Positions 52,442 through 61,285 of a stretch of 64,000 nt of DNA are shown one piece after another. Position 1 is the stretch's first letter; each line of letters begins with the position of its first letter. The notes beneath the pieces were generated by a model that saw only the letters and a program-made list of their open reading frames with translations, ran no database searches and had not been told where the DNA came from. The stretch covers positions 496,001 to 560,000 of the forward strand of contig NZ_QJRH01000073.1 of NCBI RefSeq assembly GCF_003254545.1, in the 5' to 3' direction. Source of the DNA: Flavobacterium tistrianum (GTDB lineage: Bacteria > Bacteroidota > Bacteroidia > Flavobacteriales > Flavobacteriaceae). Both the position numbers and the translations under genes were made by a program.

Positions 52442-52485
52442 AAAAAAAAAAAGCAGCTGCCTCAAATAAATTTGAAACAACTGCT
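52442..52485 (-). terminator. Terminator of the gene at 52524
   Basis: On the minus strand GCAGTTGTTTCAAAT pairs with ATTTGAGGCAGCTGC with a few mismatches, and a run of ten or more T follows. Confidence 0.75.
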
Positions 52486-52523
52486 CATCAGCAAAATAAA
52501 AATACCAATCTATTTTTATTCTT

Positions 52524-52865
52524 TTAAGTCAATTCGTTTATATCTGCATTTTTAGAATAATTGGCTTTGGGTATATCTTTAAAAAATTCAGCTTCTTCCA
52601 AATCGGCCATTGGACCATAACCTAATAAATGTGTTCCTTTTCCGCCGTCTTTGGTTTCTATTATATATAAAATTGACATATCATCTGGATCGCTCATACC
52701 TTCATAGCGATGATGCGCCACAATAAAAACATCTTCTGGCTTGTACGCTACTTTGCTTTCCGAATCTATCAAATGGTCATTTTCGAATAAATAATTTACC
52801 GTATAACCTTCTTCCTGATATCTCTTTATATTGTCGGTTTCGTGTTTTGAATCTTCCCTTTTCAT
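52524..52865 (-). CDS. Conserved hypothetical protein of the small 'phosphoribosylpyrophosphate synthetase'-labelled family
   Basis: The protein has 113 residues, is soluble and acidic. The central part, HHRYEGMSDPDDMSILYIIET and then GKGTHLLGYGP, resembles a family of roughly 100-residue Bacteroidota proteins that carry the consensus RFEGxSDPDD...LYAI...KGxLVxGYG. Databases often call them phosphoribosylpyrophosphate synthetase, but they are far too short to have that enzyme's fold, so the label should not be trusted. The function is unknown. It has its own terminator and diverges from the multi-PAS kinase gene. Confidence 0.7.
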   Translation of the reverse strand: MKREDSKHETDNIKRYQEEGYTVNYLFENDHLIDSESKVAYKPEDVFIVAHHRYEGMSDPDDMSILYIIETKDGGKGTHLLGYGPMADLEEAEFFKDIPKANYSKNADINELT

Positions 52866-53063
52866 TGCTTTTATTTTTAACTGTTTATCAAATTTCCGTA
52901 TAGAAACAAGATAAAATTAACTCAATTGATTTTAATGTTGCCTCATTCAAAAATGGGCTTTAAATGAATATTTATTTTTTATTAATTTTAACTAAGGCTA
53001 ATTTGAAACACAGAAAAGCGTTTAAAAATCAGCTGATTATTAGACCAATAAACATAAACCTTA

Positions 53064-55880
53064 ATGAGTAAAAACTATTCTTTTCTGGCAAATGGAGGAG
53101 AAATGGGACAACTTACCCGTGCTAAAGATTGGAGCAAAACGGCTGTTGGACCTATAGAATTATGGCCGCAGAGTCTGCGCACTACTTTAGGAATTCTTTT
53201 AAACTCCAAGTTCCCCATGTTCTTGTTTTGGGGACCAGATCATATATGCTTTTATAATGATGCTTATCGTCCAAGTTTAGGAAATGATGGCAAACATCCA
53301 TCGATTCTAGGCGAAAAAGGCGCCGAATATTGGCCTGAAATCTGGGATTTCATAAAACCCTTAATTGATCAGGTTTTGGATAAAGGCGAAGCGACATGGC
53401 ACGAAGACCAATTGCTGCCGATTTACAGAAATGGTAAAATGGAAGATGTTTACTGGACGTTTAGCTATAGTCCTGTAAATGATGAAAACGGAAAAACAAA
53501 CGGTGTTCTCGTAATTTGCAATGAAACTACCAAGCAAGTCCTTATGCGCAAAAATCTTGAAGAAAGCGAAAGACGTTTTAGAAACACTGTAAAACAAATT
53601 CCGCTTGGCATCTGTATTTTAAAAGGGTCAGATTTCATTGCTGAAATGGCAAATACAACATATCTTAACATTGTAGACAAAGAAGAAATCGATATTTTAA
53701 ACCAACCAATTTTTGATACATTTCCTGAAACTAAAGAAGCCGTTTATCCTTTACTGAAAAATGTCTTCGAAACTGGAATTCCTTATTCTCAAGATGAATT
53801 TGCTGTAACCTTAAACCGATACAACAAACAGGAATTGGCTTACTTCAATCTCGTTTTTTATCCTTTAAAAGAAGAAAATGATACGATTACAGGTGTCATA
53901 GTAGTGGCTTATGAAGTAACTGAAGAGGTTAAAGGAAGACATCTACTTACAGAAAATGAAATTGCTTTTCGCAATATTGTTATGGAATCTCCTATTGCAA
54001 TGGCCATTTTTAGAGGAAAAGATTATGTAATCGAAATGGCTAATAAAGCCATGATGCATGATATTTGGCAGAAGGAAGAAAAAGATTTTATTGGCAAGCC
54101 TCTGCTAGAAGTGTTTCCAGAATTACTCAATCAAAAATATCCAGAATTATTGCATGAAGTGCTGGTAAATGGAAAGAAAATCAGCGAAAATGAAGCTGTT
54201 GCCTATGTTGATATTAAAGGAAAACTTAAAAAATTCTACCTTGATTACGAATATACAACGCTTTACGAAGAAAACGGAGAGGCGTCTGGAATTATGTGCA
54301 CTGTTTATGACGTGACCTCTAAAGTTAAAGCTCGAAAAAAAGTAGAGACTACAGAAGAAAGAGCACGTTTGGCTGCAGAAATTGGAGAAATTGCTACTTG
54401 GGATTTAAATCTTCAAACCAAAAAATTAATTTATAGCGATAACATTCTTGATATCTTCGGATTTGAAAAAGGCACTAAAATAGTACATGAAGACGTTCGA
54501 AGCCGTATTCTTCCTAAAGACGAACATATTGTTAGAGAAGCTTTCGAAAAGGCTTTAAAGGAAGGCATTTACAAATATGAAGCCCGTATTTTAAAAGTCG
54601 ACAATTCGATCGGATGGGTTAAAATGCATGGCAAAATCTTTTTTGATGAAAATAATATGCCTTCGAAAATGATTGGAACTTTGATGGATGTAACTGTAGA
54701 AAAAAATATGCAACAAGTTTTAGTAAAAAGCGAGCAAAAATTCAGACTCCTTGCCGATTCTATGCCTCAACTCATTTGGACTAGTGATACTTTGGGCAAT
54801 CTAAATTATTTTAATGAAACCTTTTATAATTATTCGGGACTATTAAAAGAAGAAATTGAAAAAAATGGCTGGCTCCAGATTGTGCATCCTGACGATCGCG
54901 AAGAGAATGTAAAACTCTGGATGGAGTCTGTAAAAACGGGACACGATTTTCTTTTCATTCATCGTTTTAAACGCTATGATGGCGAATATAGATGGCAGCT
55001 CAGTCGTGCAATTGCGCAATTGGACGAATTTGGAAAAGTACAAATGTGGGTAGGAACTAGTACTGATATAGAAGAACAAAAGAACTTTACCAATCAGCTG
55101 GAAGAACAGATTATTGAACGTACAACACAGCTGGAACTCAAAAATAGAGATCTTGTTAATATGAATATCGAGTTGCAGTCGTTTGCTTATATTTCAAGCC
55201 ATGACCTTCAGGAGCCTTTGCGAAAAATTCAGACTTTTGCCAGCCGATTGTCCGATTTGGACGAACAGAATATTTCGGCGAATGCTAAAACCTATTTAGC
55301 CAGAATTGAATTTTCAGCAAAGAAAATGCAAAATCTAATACAGGATTTGCTCACCTATTCTCGCGCCAATTCTGCCGATCGTGTCTTTACAACAGTTAAA
55401 ATTGATGAAATTGCCGAAGAAGTTATAAGTGATTTTTCGGATCGAATTGAAGAAAAAAATGCCATTGTAGAATATCACGATTTAGGAGAAGCCACTCTGA
55501 TACAATTTCAATTCAGACAGTTGCTTCACAATTTGATAGAAAATGCCTTAAAATTTTCGCGTCCGGGCATTCCTCCAAAAGTAAAAATATCGGTCACAAA
55601 AGTTGATGGAAAATTGATTCCGAATGCTGAATTTAAAGTGTACCATCATCTCCAAGTTTCGGACAATGGAATTGGTTTTGAACTTGTTTATAAAGAAAAA
55701 ATATTTGAAGTTTTTCAGCGCTTAAACACCGAAAGCGAATATCGAGGAACAGGAATCGGTCTTGCTATTGTAAAAAAAATTGTAGAAAACCACAAAGGCT
55801 TTATAACTGTTTCGAGCGAAAAAGGAAAAGGTTCAGTCTTTAATATTTATATTCCAGATTTATCAGAAATTAATATTTAA
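53064..55880 (+). CDS. Soluble multi-PAS sensor histidine kinase
   Basis: The protein has 938 residues and no membrane segment. It begins with a PAS-like region containing FWGPDHICFYNDAYRP, followed by about four further PAS/PAC modules. The third to fifth contain IVMESPIAMAIFRG, ARLAAEIGEIATWDLN and LLADSMPQLIWTSD. A coiled coil (about 675-700) leads to the HisKA with His713 (ISSHDLQEPLRKI) and a HATPase (YRGTGIGLAIVKKI). Such kinases sense small molecules or redox state in the cytoplasm. Its 3' end overlaps by 11 bases the convergent gene for a single-domain response regulator, a likely partner. Confidence 0.93.
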   Translation: MSKNYSFLANGGEMGQLTRAKDWSKTAVGPIELWPQSLRTTLGILLNSKFPMFLFWGPDHICFYNDAYRPSLGNDGKHPSILGEKGAEYWPEIWDFIKPLIDQVLDKGEATWHEDQLLPIYRNGKMEDVYWTFSYSPVNDENGKTNGVLVICNETTKQVLMRKNLEESERRFRNTVKQIPLGICILKGSDFIAEMANTTYLNIVDKEEIDILNQPIFDTFPETKEAVYPLLKNVFETGIPYSQDEFAVTLNRYNKQELAYFNLVFYPLKEENDTITGVIVVAYEVTEEVKGRHLLTENEIAFRNIVMESPIAMAIFRGKDYVIEMANKAMMHDIWQKEEKDFIGKPLLEVFPELLNQKYPELLHEVLVNGKKISENEAVAYVDIKGKLKKFYLDYEYTTLYEENGEASGIMCTVYDVTSKVKARKKVETTEERARLAAEIGEIATWDLNLQTKKLIYSDNILDIFGFEKGTKIVHEDVRSRILPKDEHIVREAFEKALKEGIYKYEARILKVDNSIGWVKMHGKIFFDENNMPSKMIGTLMDVTVEKNMQQVLVKSEQKFRLLADSMPQLIWTSDTLGNLNYFNETFYNYSGLLKEEIEKNGWLQIVHPDDREENVKLWMESVKTGHDFLFIHRFKRYDGEYRWQLSRAIAQLDEFGKVQMWVGTSTDIEEQKNFTNQLEEQIIERTTQLELKNRDLVNMNIELQSFAYISSHDLQEPLRKIQTFASRLSDLDEQNISANAKTYLARIEFSAKKMQNLIQDLLTYSRANSADRVFTTVKIDEIAEEVISDFSDRIEEKNAIVEYHDLGEATLIQFQFRQLLHNLIENALKFSRPGIPPKVKISVTKVDGKLIPNAEFKVYHHLQVSDNGIGFELVYKEKIFEVFQRLNTESEYRGTGIGLAIVKKIVENHKGFITVSSEKGKGSVFNIYIPDLSEINI

Positions 55881-56301
55881 ATACAAAATTGGATTGGTTG
55901 GGAATAAATTTTTTCCAATCAATCTTCATTGCATGTTCTATTGCTTTTATAATATCACTCATTAAAACAGGCTTGGTAATAAAGCAGTTGGCTCCAAGCT
56001 TAAGACATCTCTCAATATTGCCTGGTTCGCTTGAAGTGGAATAAATTACGACAGGAATGTCTTTTTTATCATCAGAATTTCGAAGTTCTTCTAAAACATC
56101 AAATCCATTTTTTCCAGGCATATTTAAATCTAAGAAAACAACAGACGGAATTACAGATGAATCTGAAAGAGCGTTCAAAAAGTTTTGGCTCCCTGAATAC
56201 GTTTGTAAATTGATATTGTGAGGTATCGATTCTACTGCATCAGCAAAAATACATAAATCATCTTCATCGTCATCGGTATAAAATATAGTAAAATCTGTCA
56301 T
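55870..56301 (-). CDS. Single-domain response regulator, convergent with the multi-PAS kinase
   Basis: The protein has 143 residues, a receiver domain only: acidic residues Asp10-Asp12, phospho-acceptor Asp58 (VVFLDLNMPGKNG) and the K in CFITKPVLMSD. This Rcp1-like type typically pairs with kinases of the SHDLxEPLRK class. The last 11 bases overlap the end of the kinase gene on the other strand, so the two transcripts are complementary at their 3' ends. Confidence 0.9.
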   Translation of the reverse strand: MTDFTIFYTDDDEDDLCIFADAVESIPHNINLQTYSGSQNFLNALSDSSVIPSVVFLDLNMPGKNGFDVLEELRNSDDKKDIPVVIYSTSSEPGNIERCLKLGANCFITKPVLMSDIIKAIEHAMKIDWKKFIPNQSNFVFKY

Positions 56302-56537
56302 GGTATTTTTAGGCTTAGAAATTTTAATACCACCAAATATAGTGCAATTTTATTTAACAAATTAATATAGGAGTTAATTTCTTACAAAACAACTAAATTG
56401 AAATCTCATAATTTAAAAGTTTAATTATATAATCTAAAAAAGTACAAAAAGAGCCAACTTTACTTTCGGCATTTTGAGAAATATTTTCTCGTATGCCAAA
56501 TAATTAAATATAAAAGAACTTAAAAAAATATAACGTT

Positions 56538-57038
56538 ATGGGCGATCATAAAGACCTTACAGATGAATTTGCAGTAGATAAAATAAAAGATCTTGCTGCG
56601 CATATTAAAACGTGTATGTTTTGTACATATAACGAATACAGAATACAATCTCGACCGATGTCTGTACAGAAAATTGATGATTTGGGAAATCTATGGTTTT
56701 TATCGGACAGAAACAGTGGTCAGAATGCAGAAATTACATTAAACCCGATGGTTGAAATTTTCTTTGCAGAACCTCATGATAAATTTTTAACCTTACATGG
56801 AACGGCAAGCGTTTCGTACGATCGAGAAACCATCGAAAAATTATGGGATCCAGTAGTAAAAATCTGGATGCCAGGAGGCATAGATGATCCTAATTTGAGT
56901 GTCATAAAATTTGTTCCCGAAGATGGGTATTATTGGAATAACAAAAACGGAAAAATGGTTGCCATTGCAAAAATGACGGCTGCTTTTATTACAGGAAAAA
57001 CAATGGATGACGGAATTGAGGGAAGCTTGAAATTGTAG
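56538..57038 (+). CDS. Pyridoxamine 5'-phosphate oxidase-like protein, general stress protein 26 type
   Basis: The protein has 166 residues with a split-barrel flavin-binding fold: CMFCTYNEYRIQSRPMSV at the start, LWFLSDRNSGQNAEI, and VEIFFAEPHDKFLTLHGTASV. It ends KMTAAFITGKTMDDG. The GSP26 group binds FMN or FAD but is not the vitamin B6 enzyme. It is associated with stress, and its reaction is unknown. The leader before the ATG is short and no promoter match was found. Confidence 0.88.
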   Translation: MGDHKDLTDEFAVDKIKDLAAHIKTCMFCTYNEYRIQSRPMSVQKIDDLGNLWFLSDRNSGQNAEITLNPMVEIFFAEPHDKFLTLHGTASVSYDRETIEKLWDPVVKIWMPGGIDDPNLSVIKFVPEDGYYWNNKNGKMVAIAKMTAAFITGKTMDDGIEGSLKL

Positions 57039-57383
57039 TTTTTTAACCGCATATTTTTTTTAACCGCAAAAGACGCAAAGGTTGCGCAAAGTTCGCAAGA
57101 AATATTCTTACTTGCTTTGCGTTAAATTTTTACTCTTTGCGGTTATTTTTTTTGCTGTTGAGTATAGTTTTGTTGCTCGCAGATTTTGCAGATCATGCAG
57201 ACTTTTATACTGTTAAAAGATATACGCAGATTAAAAAAATCTATTTAAATCTGTAAAATCTGCGAGAGACAAAAATCAATCAGAACTCAATAATCTTTGC
57301 GGACTCTTTTTTGTGTCTGCATGAAGTATTCAGGATAAAAAAATCTTAGCGATCTCTGCGTTAAAAACCACACATAGAAAATA
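57039..57383. repeat. Compound intergenic repeat region
   Basis: These 345 bases hold no gene. At 57052-57146 a GCAAAG-word inverted repeat runs from TAACCGCAAAAGACGCAAAG to CTCTTTGCGGTTA. At about 57178-57275 an AATCTGC-word inverted repeat pairs CTCGCAGATTTTGCAGAT with ATCTGTAAAATCTGCGAG (one mismatch). The rest (57280-57383) has partial words of the same kinds. The first element has the same ends as the one inside the efflux adaptor gene at 35716-35805. Confidence 0.75.
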
Positions 57384-58097
57384 TTAAACAGCCATTCTTT
57401 TCAATTCTAAAGCATTTAGAATACCAGCTTCGCTTGCTGTGTTATTGAAGTAAACAAATCCTTTTTTGGAACGAATCTGTTGATTTACCTTCTGCAATTC
57501 TTCTGTAGAATAACTAGAATAAAATAGTCTCGGAATACCGTGAAAACGCATATAAAGTATTGGAAAATCTTTGAAAATAGTTTGAGGAAGATTAGGATAA
57601 CTCACGCTGCAAAACGTGATGCTGTTTTCTTTAAAAGCATTCCAAACCTCATCATTCCACCAACTTTCATGACGAAATTCGACTACATTTTTGAAATTGT
57701 AATTGAGAATTCCAATTATGGCGTCTAATTTTTTTCTGCTAAAGGCATAACTTGGCGGAAATTGAAACAAAATAGCGGCGAGTTTGTCCTTCATTCCCTC
57801 TTCGCAAACTTTATAAAATTCATTCAAACGGCTTTCGCAGTCTATCAGTTTTTTGATATGCGTAATTTCTTTTGGCACTTTGACCGAAAATAAAAAAGAT
57901 TCTGGCGTTTTATTGTACCAATTTTGAAAAATACGAACCGTTGGAAATTTATAAAAACTGCCATTAAACTCATATGTGTCAAAATGCTGGCAATAAAATT
58001 CAAACCATTTCTTGGAAGGAAGATTTTGAGGATAAAAAATAGTCTTCCAAAAACTGTTGTAAAAGCTGGAGCAGCCTATTGTTACTTGGTTTTTCAT
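57384..58097 (-). CDS. DUF72 family protein
   Basis: The protein has 237 residues and a TIM-barrel DUF72 pattern: VTIGCSSFYNSFWKTIFYP at the start, FEFYCQHFDTYEFNGSFYKFPT (with one substitution at the usual N), SVKVPKEITH, LAAILFQFPPSYAF and VVEFRHESWW. These proteins are common beside DNA-repair or nucleic acid genes and their reaction is not established. It overlaps the upstream DNA glycosylase gene by 4 bases (ATGA), so the two are translationally coupled. Confidence 0.9.
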   Translation of the reverse strand: MKNQVTIGCSSFYNSFWKTIFYPQNLPSKKWFEFYCQHFDTYEFNGSFYKFPTVRIFQNWYNKTPESFLFSVKVPKEITHIKKLIDCESRLNEFYKVCEEGMKDKLAAILFQFPPSYAFSRKKLDAIIGILNYNFKNVVEFRHESWWNDEVWNAFKENSITFCSVSYPNLPQTIFKDFPILYMRFHGIPRLFYSSYSTEELQKVNQQIRSKKGFVYFNNTASEAGILNALELKRMAV

Positions 58098-58825
58098 ATA
58101 TATAATTGTTGGCAGTTAGTGCAGAAAAAACTTCTGCGTTTTCGTTGTCCCGTCTGTTTTTTCTGGAACGGAAGATTGCATCGTAAACACACGCTTTTGG
58201 TATACGCTTCCCAATGTTTTTTGAGTTCAAATTTCTTTTTCCAATATAAAAACTCAAAGCTGTAAGTGGAGCATTCGGCGATAAGCTGGCTGATGGTATG
58301 AGGCGGAATTTTCTCTACGATCGATTCTGGATGAACATAACAGCGGTACAAAACTTCATTTTTGATAATATTGCCTACCCCAGAGAAAATATCCTGATCG
58401 AGAATGACATCGCAGATCATTTGTTCTGGCATTTTATCCATGCTTGCCTGTGCCTTCTTCGGATTCCAATCTTCATTCATCACATCGACACTCCAATCGT
58501 AATGAGAATTGATATCGCCTTCTAAAATTTTGACCGAGCAGGTATAAAAATTAAGTTCGCCGTTTTCAAAAACTAAACTCAGTCTGGGTTTTGAAGCTTT
58601 ACGTTCATTAATTCGATACGTTCCAAACATCAGCATGTGAATTTTTACTGTAAAAGAATCAAAACAAATTAAAAAATGTTTTCCCCAGGTTTTAAAAGCC
58701 AGAATGGTTTTATCCTGCAGGCGAGAAATATCAATGTGCGTATTTCCAGATACAGAAATTATTTTCTGTCCAGTAAATTGCTGCACTTCTTCTTTTAAAA
58801 TTACTATAGACGGACCTTCGGGCAT
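58094..58825 (-). CDS. Fpg/Nei-family DNA glycosylase (endonuclease VIII-like)
   Basis: The protein has 243 residues. It keeps the N-terminal Pro2-Glu3 of the active site (MPEGPSIV) and the catalytic Lys (probably Lys49 in KTWGKHFL). The helix-two-turns-helix part reads LDQDIFSGVGNIIKNEVLYR and the C-terminal zinc finger CLRCNLP...CTNCQQ. It removes oxidised bases by glycosylase/lyase action. The length and the start resemble Nei2-like forms more than MutM. The DUF72 gene follows with a 4-base overlap. Confidence 0.92.
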   Translation of the reverse strand: MPEGPSIVILKEEVQQFTGQKIISVSGNTHIDISRLQDKTILAFKTWGKHFLICFDSFTVKIHMLMFGTYRINERKASKPRLSLVFENGELNFYTCSVKILEGDINSHYDWSVDVMNEDWNPKKAQASMDKMPEQMICDVILDQDIFSGVGNIIKNEVLYRCYVHPESIVEKIPPHTISQLIAECSTYSFEFLYWKKKFELKKHWEAYTKSVCLRCNLPFQKKQTGQRKRRSFFCTNCQQLYI

Positions 58826-58850
58826 ATACTGTGATTTTTATTTAACTAAA

Positions 58851-58876
58851 AAAGTGCAGTTTAAAAACTGCACTTT
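58851..58876 (-). terminator. Terminator of the DUF892 gene
   Basis: AAAGTGCAGTTT pairs perfectly with AAACTGCACTTT around two bases, with a T-run on the minus strand just behind. It lies between the DUF892 stop and the glycosylase gene. Confidence 0.85.
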
Positions 58877-58894
58877 CAATTCATTCTTACTGCT

Positions 58895-59479
58895 TTATTC
58901 AATCTCAGCGGCTTCAAGATTGACTGCATTTACAGCGACTTCTGTGAGAGTTTTATCGGCTCCTTTTTCTTCATCTAGAGTTTGTTCTAGTAAAGTTGCG
59001 GCTTCTGTCAGGCCGAGCGTTTCCGCAAATTGTCTTAAAGTACCGTAAGTAGCAATTTCGTAATGCTCAATTTTCTGGCTTGCAGCAATAATTCCTGCAT
59101 CGCGCACTACTCCAAGCTCAGTTTCTTCCAGCATTCCTTTGGCTTCTTCAATTAGACCTTCCATCGCATCGCATTTTTTTGCCGTTGCTTTTTTACCAAT
59201 AATTTTAAATACTTCTTCTAAACGTGTAATCTGTTCCTCGGTTTCAGTCAAATGATTGTCGATTGCATCTTTCAATTCAACAGAAGAAGCATTTTTAACC
59301 ATTACAGGCAAAGCTTTTGTCAGCGCTTTTTCTGCCCAATAAATGTCTTTTAGCGCTTCTTCAAATAATTCGGTCAATCCTGAAGCTGCGCTTGATTTTG
59401 GCTTAGTAACTCCTCTTGGCGTCGTTTCTTTTGCAGTCTGTTTTGTAGCAGATGTTTTTTTACTATCTGTAGTTTTCAT
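58895..59479 (-). CDS. DUF892 / YciE-type ferritin-like protein
   Basis: The protein has 194 residues. A Lys/Thr-rich N-terminal tail (about 1-35) precedes a ferritin-like four-helix domain, with GLTELFEEALKDIYWAEKALTKALP, LTETEEQITRLEEVFKIIG, KIEHYEIATYGTLRQFAE and LLEQTLDEEKGADKTL. The E...E-x-x-H and E-x-x-x-E carboxylate ligands of a di-iron site are visible. YciE/YciF proteins are made under stress and are thought to handle iron or peroxide. The basic tail may let it bind DNA, as in Dps-like proteins, but this is only inferred. Confidence 0.9.
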   Translation of the reverse strand: MKTTDSKKTSATKQTAKETTPRGVTKPKSSAASGLTELFEEALKDIYWAEKALTKALPVMVKNASSVELKDAIDNHLTETEEQITRLEEVFKIIGKKATAKKCDAMEGLIEEAKGMLEETELGVVRDAGIIAASQKIEHYEIATYGTLRQFAETLGLTEAATLLEQTLDEEKGADKTLTEVAVNAVNLEAAEIE

Positions 59480-59630
59480 GGCAATAGTTTTTATGATTAA
59501 TATGATGGTAAAATTACTGCCTCATCTGCAAGAGAGGTTATAAGATTTTAAATTAAAATTCCATTCTAAACATCTGTTAATTATACAATTACACTTTACA
59601 ATTCTATAAGATATTCCTTCATCTTCATAC

Positions 59631-59638
59631 TAGCTTTG
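59631..59638 (+). promoter_or_regulatory. Possible -7 box of the acidic protein gene
   Basis: TAGCTTTG fits TAnnTTTG and places the start of transcription about 22 bases before the ATG at 59667. No -33 TTG is present. Confidence 0.4.
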
Positions 59639-59666
59639 TAAGTATTAATCATAAAAACTAGATGTC

Positions 59667-60230
59667 ATGAATACTATCAATAAAAAAAACAATGTAAATA
59701 GAGATGCAAAAGATCATTTCTCGAACGACCGAAACCTCAGCAAAGATCTTGACGCTGATATCAAAAAGCCCGACAATGACAATAGTGAAATTGCCGAAAG
59801 AGGTTATATGGTAAGAAACGGTTACAATCCGAACAGGCCAAATCCGGATCAGGAAGATTTTGTAAACGATGATGATTTGGATGATCTAAATGACGACTTT
59901 CATAACGATAAAGACCTTGAAGACAATAACGAAGATATTTATGAAGTCGAACTAGAAGATGATAATTATACCGAAGAAAATGACGAATTCGACAATCCTT
60001 CAGATCTCAGAGAAGACGAATATGATTTTAACGAAACTGAAGACGCTTTGGAAGACATTGATGATGAAGAAGATTACGAGGACGAGGACGAAGATGAGGA
60101 CGAGGATGAGAATGATGACGATTATGTTGAAGAAGACATTGACGACGATGATAATGACTACATCGAAGACGATGTGCAGGAAGATAACGATGATGAGGGC
60201 TATCCAGAAAACGATCCTCGTCGATTTTAA
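59667..60230 (+). CDS. Highly acidic low-complexity protein, 187 residues
   Basis: The protein is unusually rich in Asp and Glu, with runs such as DDEEDYEDEDEDEDEDEN, and contains no cysteine and little hydrophobic residue. Two less biased parts frame the acidic body: IAERGYMVRNGYNPNRPNP near residue 50 and the end YPENDPRRF. It is probably disordered. I know no function for it. Calcium or basic-protein binding would suit its charge. It is a single gene with a strong terminator behind it, so it is unlikely to be a chance reading frame. Confidence 0.8.
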   Translation: MNTINKKNNVNRDAKDHFSNDRNLSKDLDADIKKPDNDNSEIAERGYMVRNGYNPNRPNPDQEDFVNDDDLDDLNDDFHNDKDLEDNNEDIYEVELEDDNYTEENDEFDNPSDLREDEYDFNETEDALEDIDDEEDYEDEDEDEDEDENDDDYVEEDIDDDDNDYIEDDVQEDNDDEGYPENDPRRF

Positions 60231-60253
60231 TATTTCTTAATCAGTAAATAAAT

Positions 60254-60287
60254 AAAAAACCGTTCCGATGCATCGGAACGGTTTTTT
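60254..60287. terminator. Bidirectional terminator (perfect palindrome)
   Basis: ACCGTTCCGATG and its complement form a perfect stem with A-run before and T-run after, between the convergent acidic-protein and DUF5661 genes. Confidence 0.9.
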
Positions 60288-60307
60288 TGAGTTTAAAATT
60301 TAACTAC

Positions 60308-60955
60308 TTAATCTCCAATAATTTTCAATACTGGAATATCGTCCATTCGGGCTAAACGCTCGGCCAATCCGGCTCTGGCTTCATTAAGCTCTTGTTCAGC
60401 TTTTCCTAATTCTATGTACCATTTTTCTTTACCGATTGGAGATCTCTCCAGTTTTCGGACAATTTCATAAATTTCGCCCTCTGCTTCCATTACTTTTAGC
60501 CTTTTGTAATACGTAAGACTTTCGGTCATGTGAGCAAGCGCAATCATAGCAGTCAAAAACGGATGGTTATTGGTCACATTTACATCTTTTACCCTGCCAT
60601 GCTCCAATTCTACTTTTAATGCGAAAGCAAATTCTTCCATATTAAAAGCTTCATGTTTACTTTTCGGATCCAGATAAGCCTTTATGGCATGCACATTATT
60701 CATTGTCGAAAGATCGACATCAGTCTGTTTTGTATCACTTAAATCCTTAAAAACCACATTTGCAAGTGCTCGTGCTTCTGCAGTTGTCGGGTCGTTTTCA
60801 GGATTTTCAAAATCACGAACCGACCAATCCCAATTTTCGGGATGCACAGGTTTTATATACTTTTCGCAAAAATCTGTCACATCGTTTTTAAGGCTTACCA
60901 TTTCATCTTCTCTTTTAATGTAAACGTCTTGATAAGCACCACTTTTTGTTCCCAT
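60308..60955 (-). CDS. DUF5661 domain protein
   Basis: From the ATG at 60955 the protein has 215 residues. The middle part, NMEEFAFALKVELEHGRVKDVNVT and ALAHMTESLTYYKRLKVMEAEGE, matches the DUF5661 pattern (VELEHG ... ALAH..E...YY..L). It ends in a charged helical tail. The frame is open to an ATG at 60997 but its extra residues look like read-through. It lies among stress-associated small proteins. The function is unknown. Confidence 0.75.
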   Translation of the reverse strand: MGTKSGAYQDVYIKREDEMVSLKNDVTDFCEKYIKPVHPENWDWSVRDFENPENDPTTAEARALANVVFKDLSDTKQTDVDLSTMNNVHAIKAYLDPKSKHEAFNMEEFAFALKVELEHGRVKDVNVTNNHPFLTAMIALAHMTESLTYYKRLKVMEAEGEIYEIVRKLERSPIGKEKWYIELGKAEQELNEARAGLAERLARMDDIPVLKIIGD

Positions 60956-61043
60956 GACTTGCTTTTTTAATGAAACCACAAACGACACATTTACCAAATG
61001 AAATGTGCCGTTTTTGATTTGTTTGTATTTACTGATAGTTCTT

Positions 61044-61208
61044 CTATACTCTTGTTGATCTTCCGCTTATTAAAGAAATAACGAAAAGAACTAAAAATAT
61101 AAAGAATAAAATTTTAGCTATACTAGCGGCTCCAGCGGCAATTCCACCGAAACCAAATATCCCCGCCACTATGGCAAGAATAATAAAAGTGACTGTCCAA
61201 CGTAACAT
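61044..61208 (-). CDS. DUF1328 (YtjA-type) small membrane protein, 54 residues
   Basis: The protein begins MLRWTVTFIILAIVAGIFGFGGIA and continues with a second hydrophobic helix (AKILFFIFLVLFVISLISGR), the DUF1328 pattern. Such two-helix proteins are common in bacteria under envelope or osmotic stress, without a defined role. ATG at 61208, stop TAG at 61046-61044. The gene is shorter than usual cut-offs but clear in sequence. Confidence 0.9.
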   Translation of the reverse strand: MLRWTVTFIILAIVAGIFGFGGIAAGAASIAKILFFIFLVLFVISLISGRSTRV

Positions 61209-61285
61209 AATAATAGTTTTTTAGTTAATAATGATTTTGTTTGTATTTCAAAACTTTTAAGCTTTTGGAGAGATGCAGTAACTCT

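Noticed and set aside
59959..60240. Frame rich in Met, Thr and Lys overlapping the acidic protein
   Set aside because: It is the shifted frame of the GAT/GAC/GAA-rich stretch of the gene at 59667 and has no start signal of its own.
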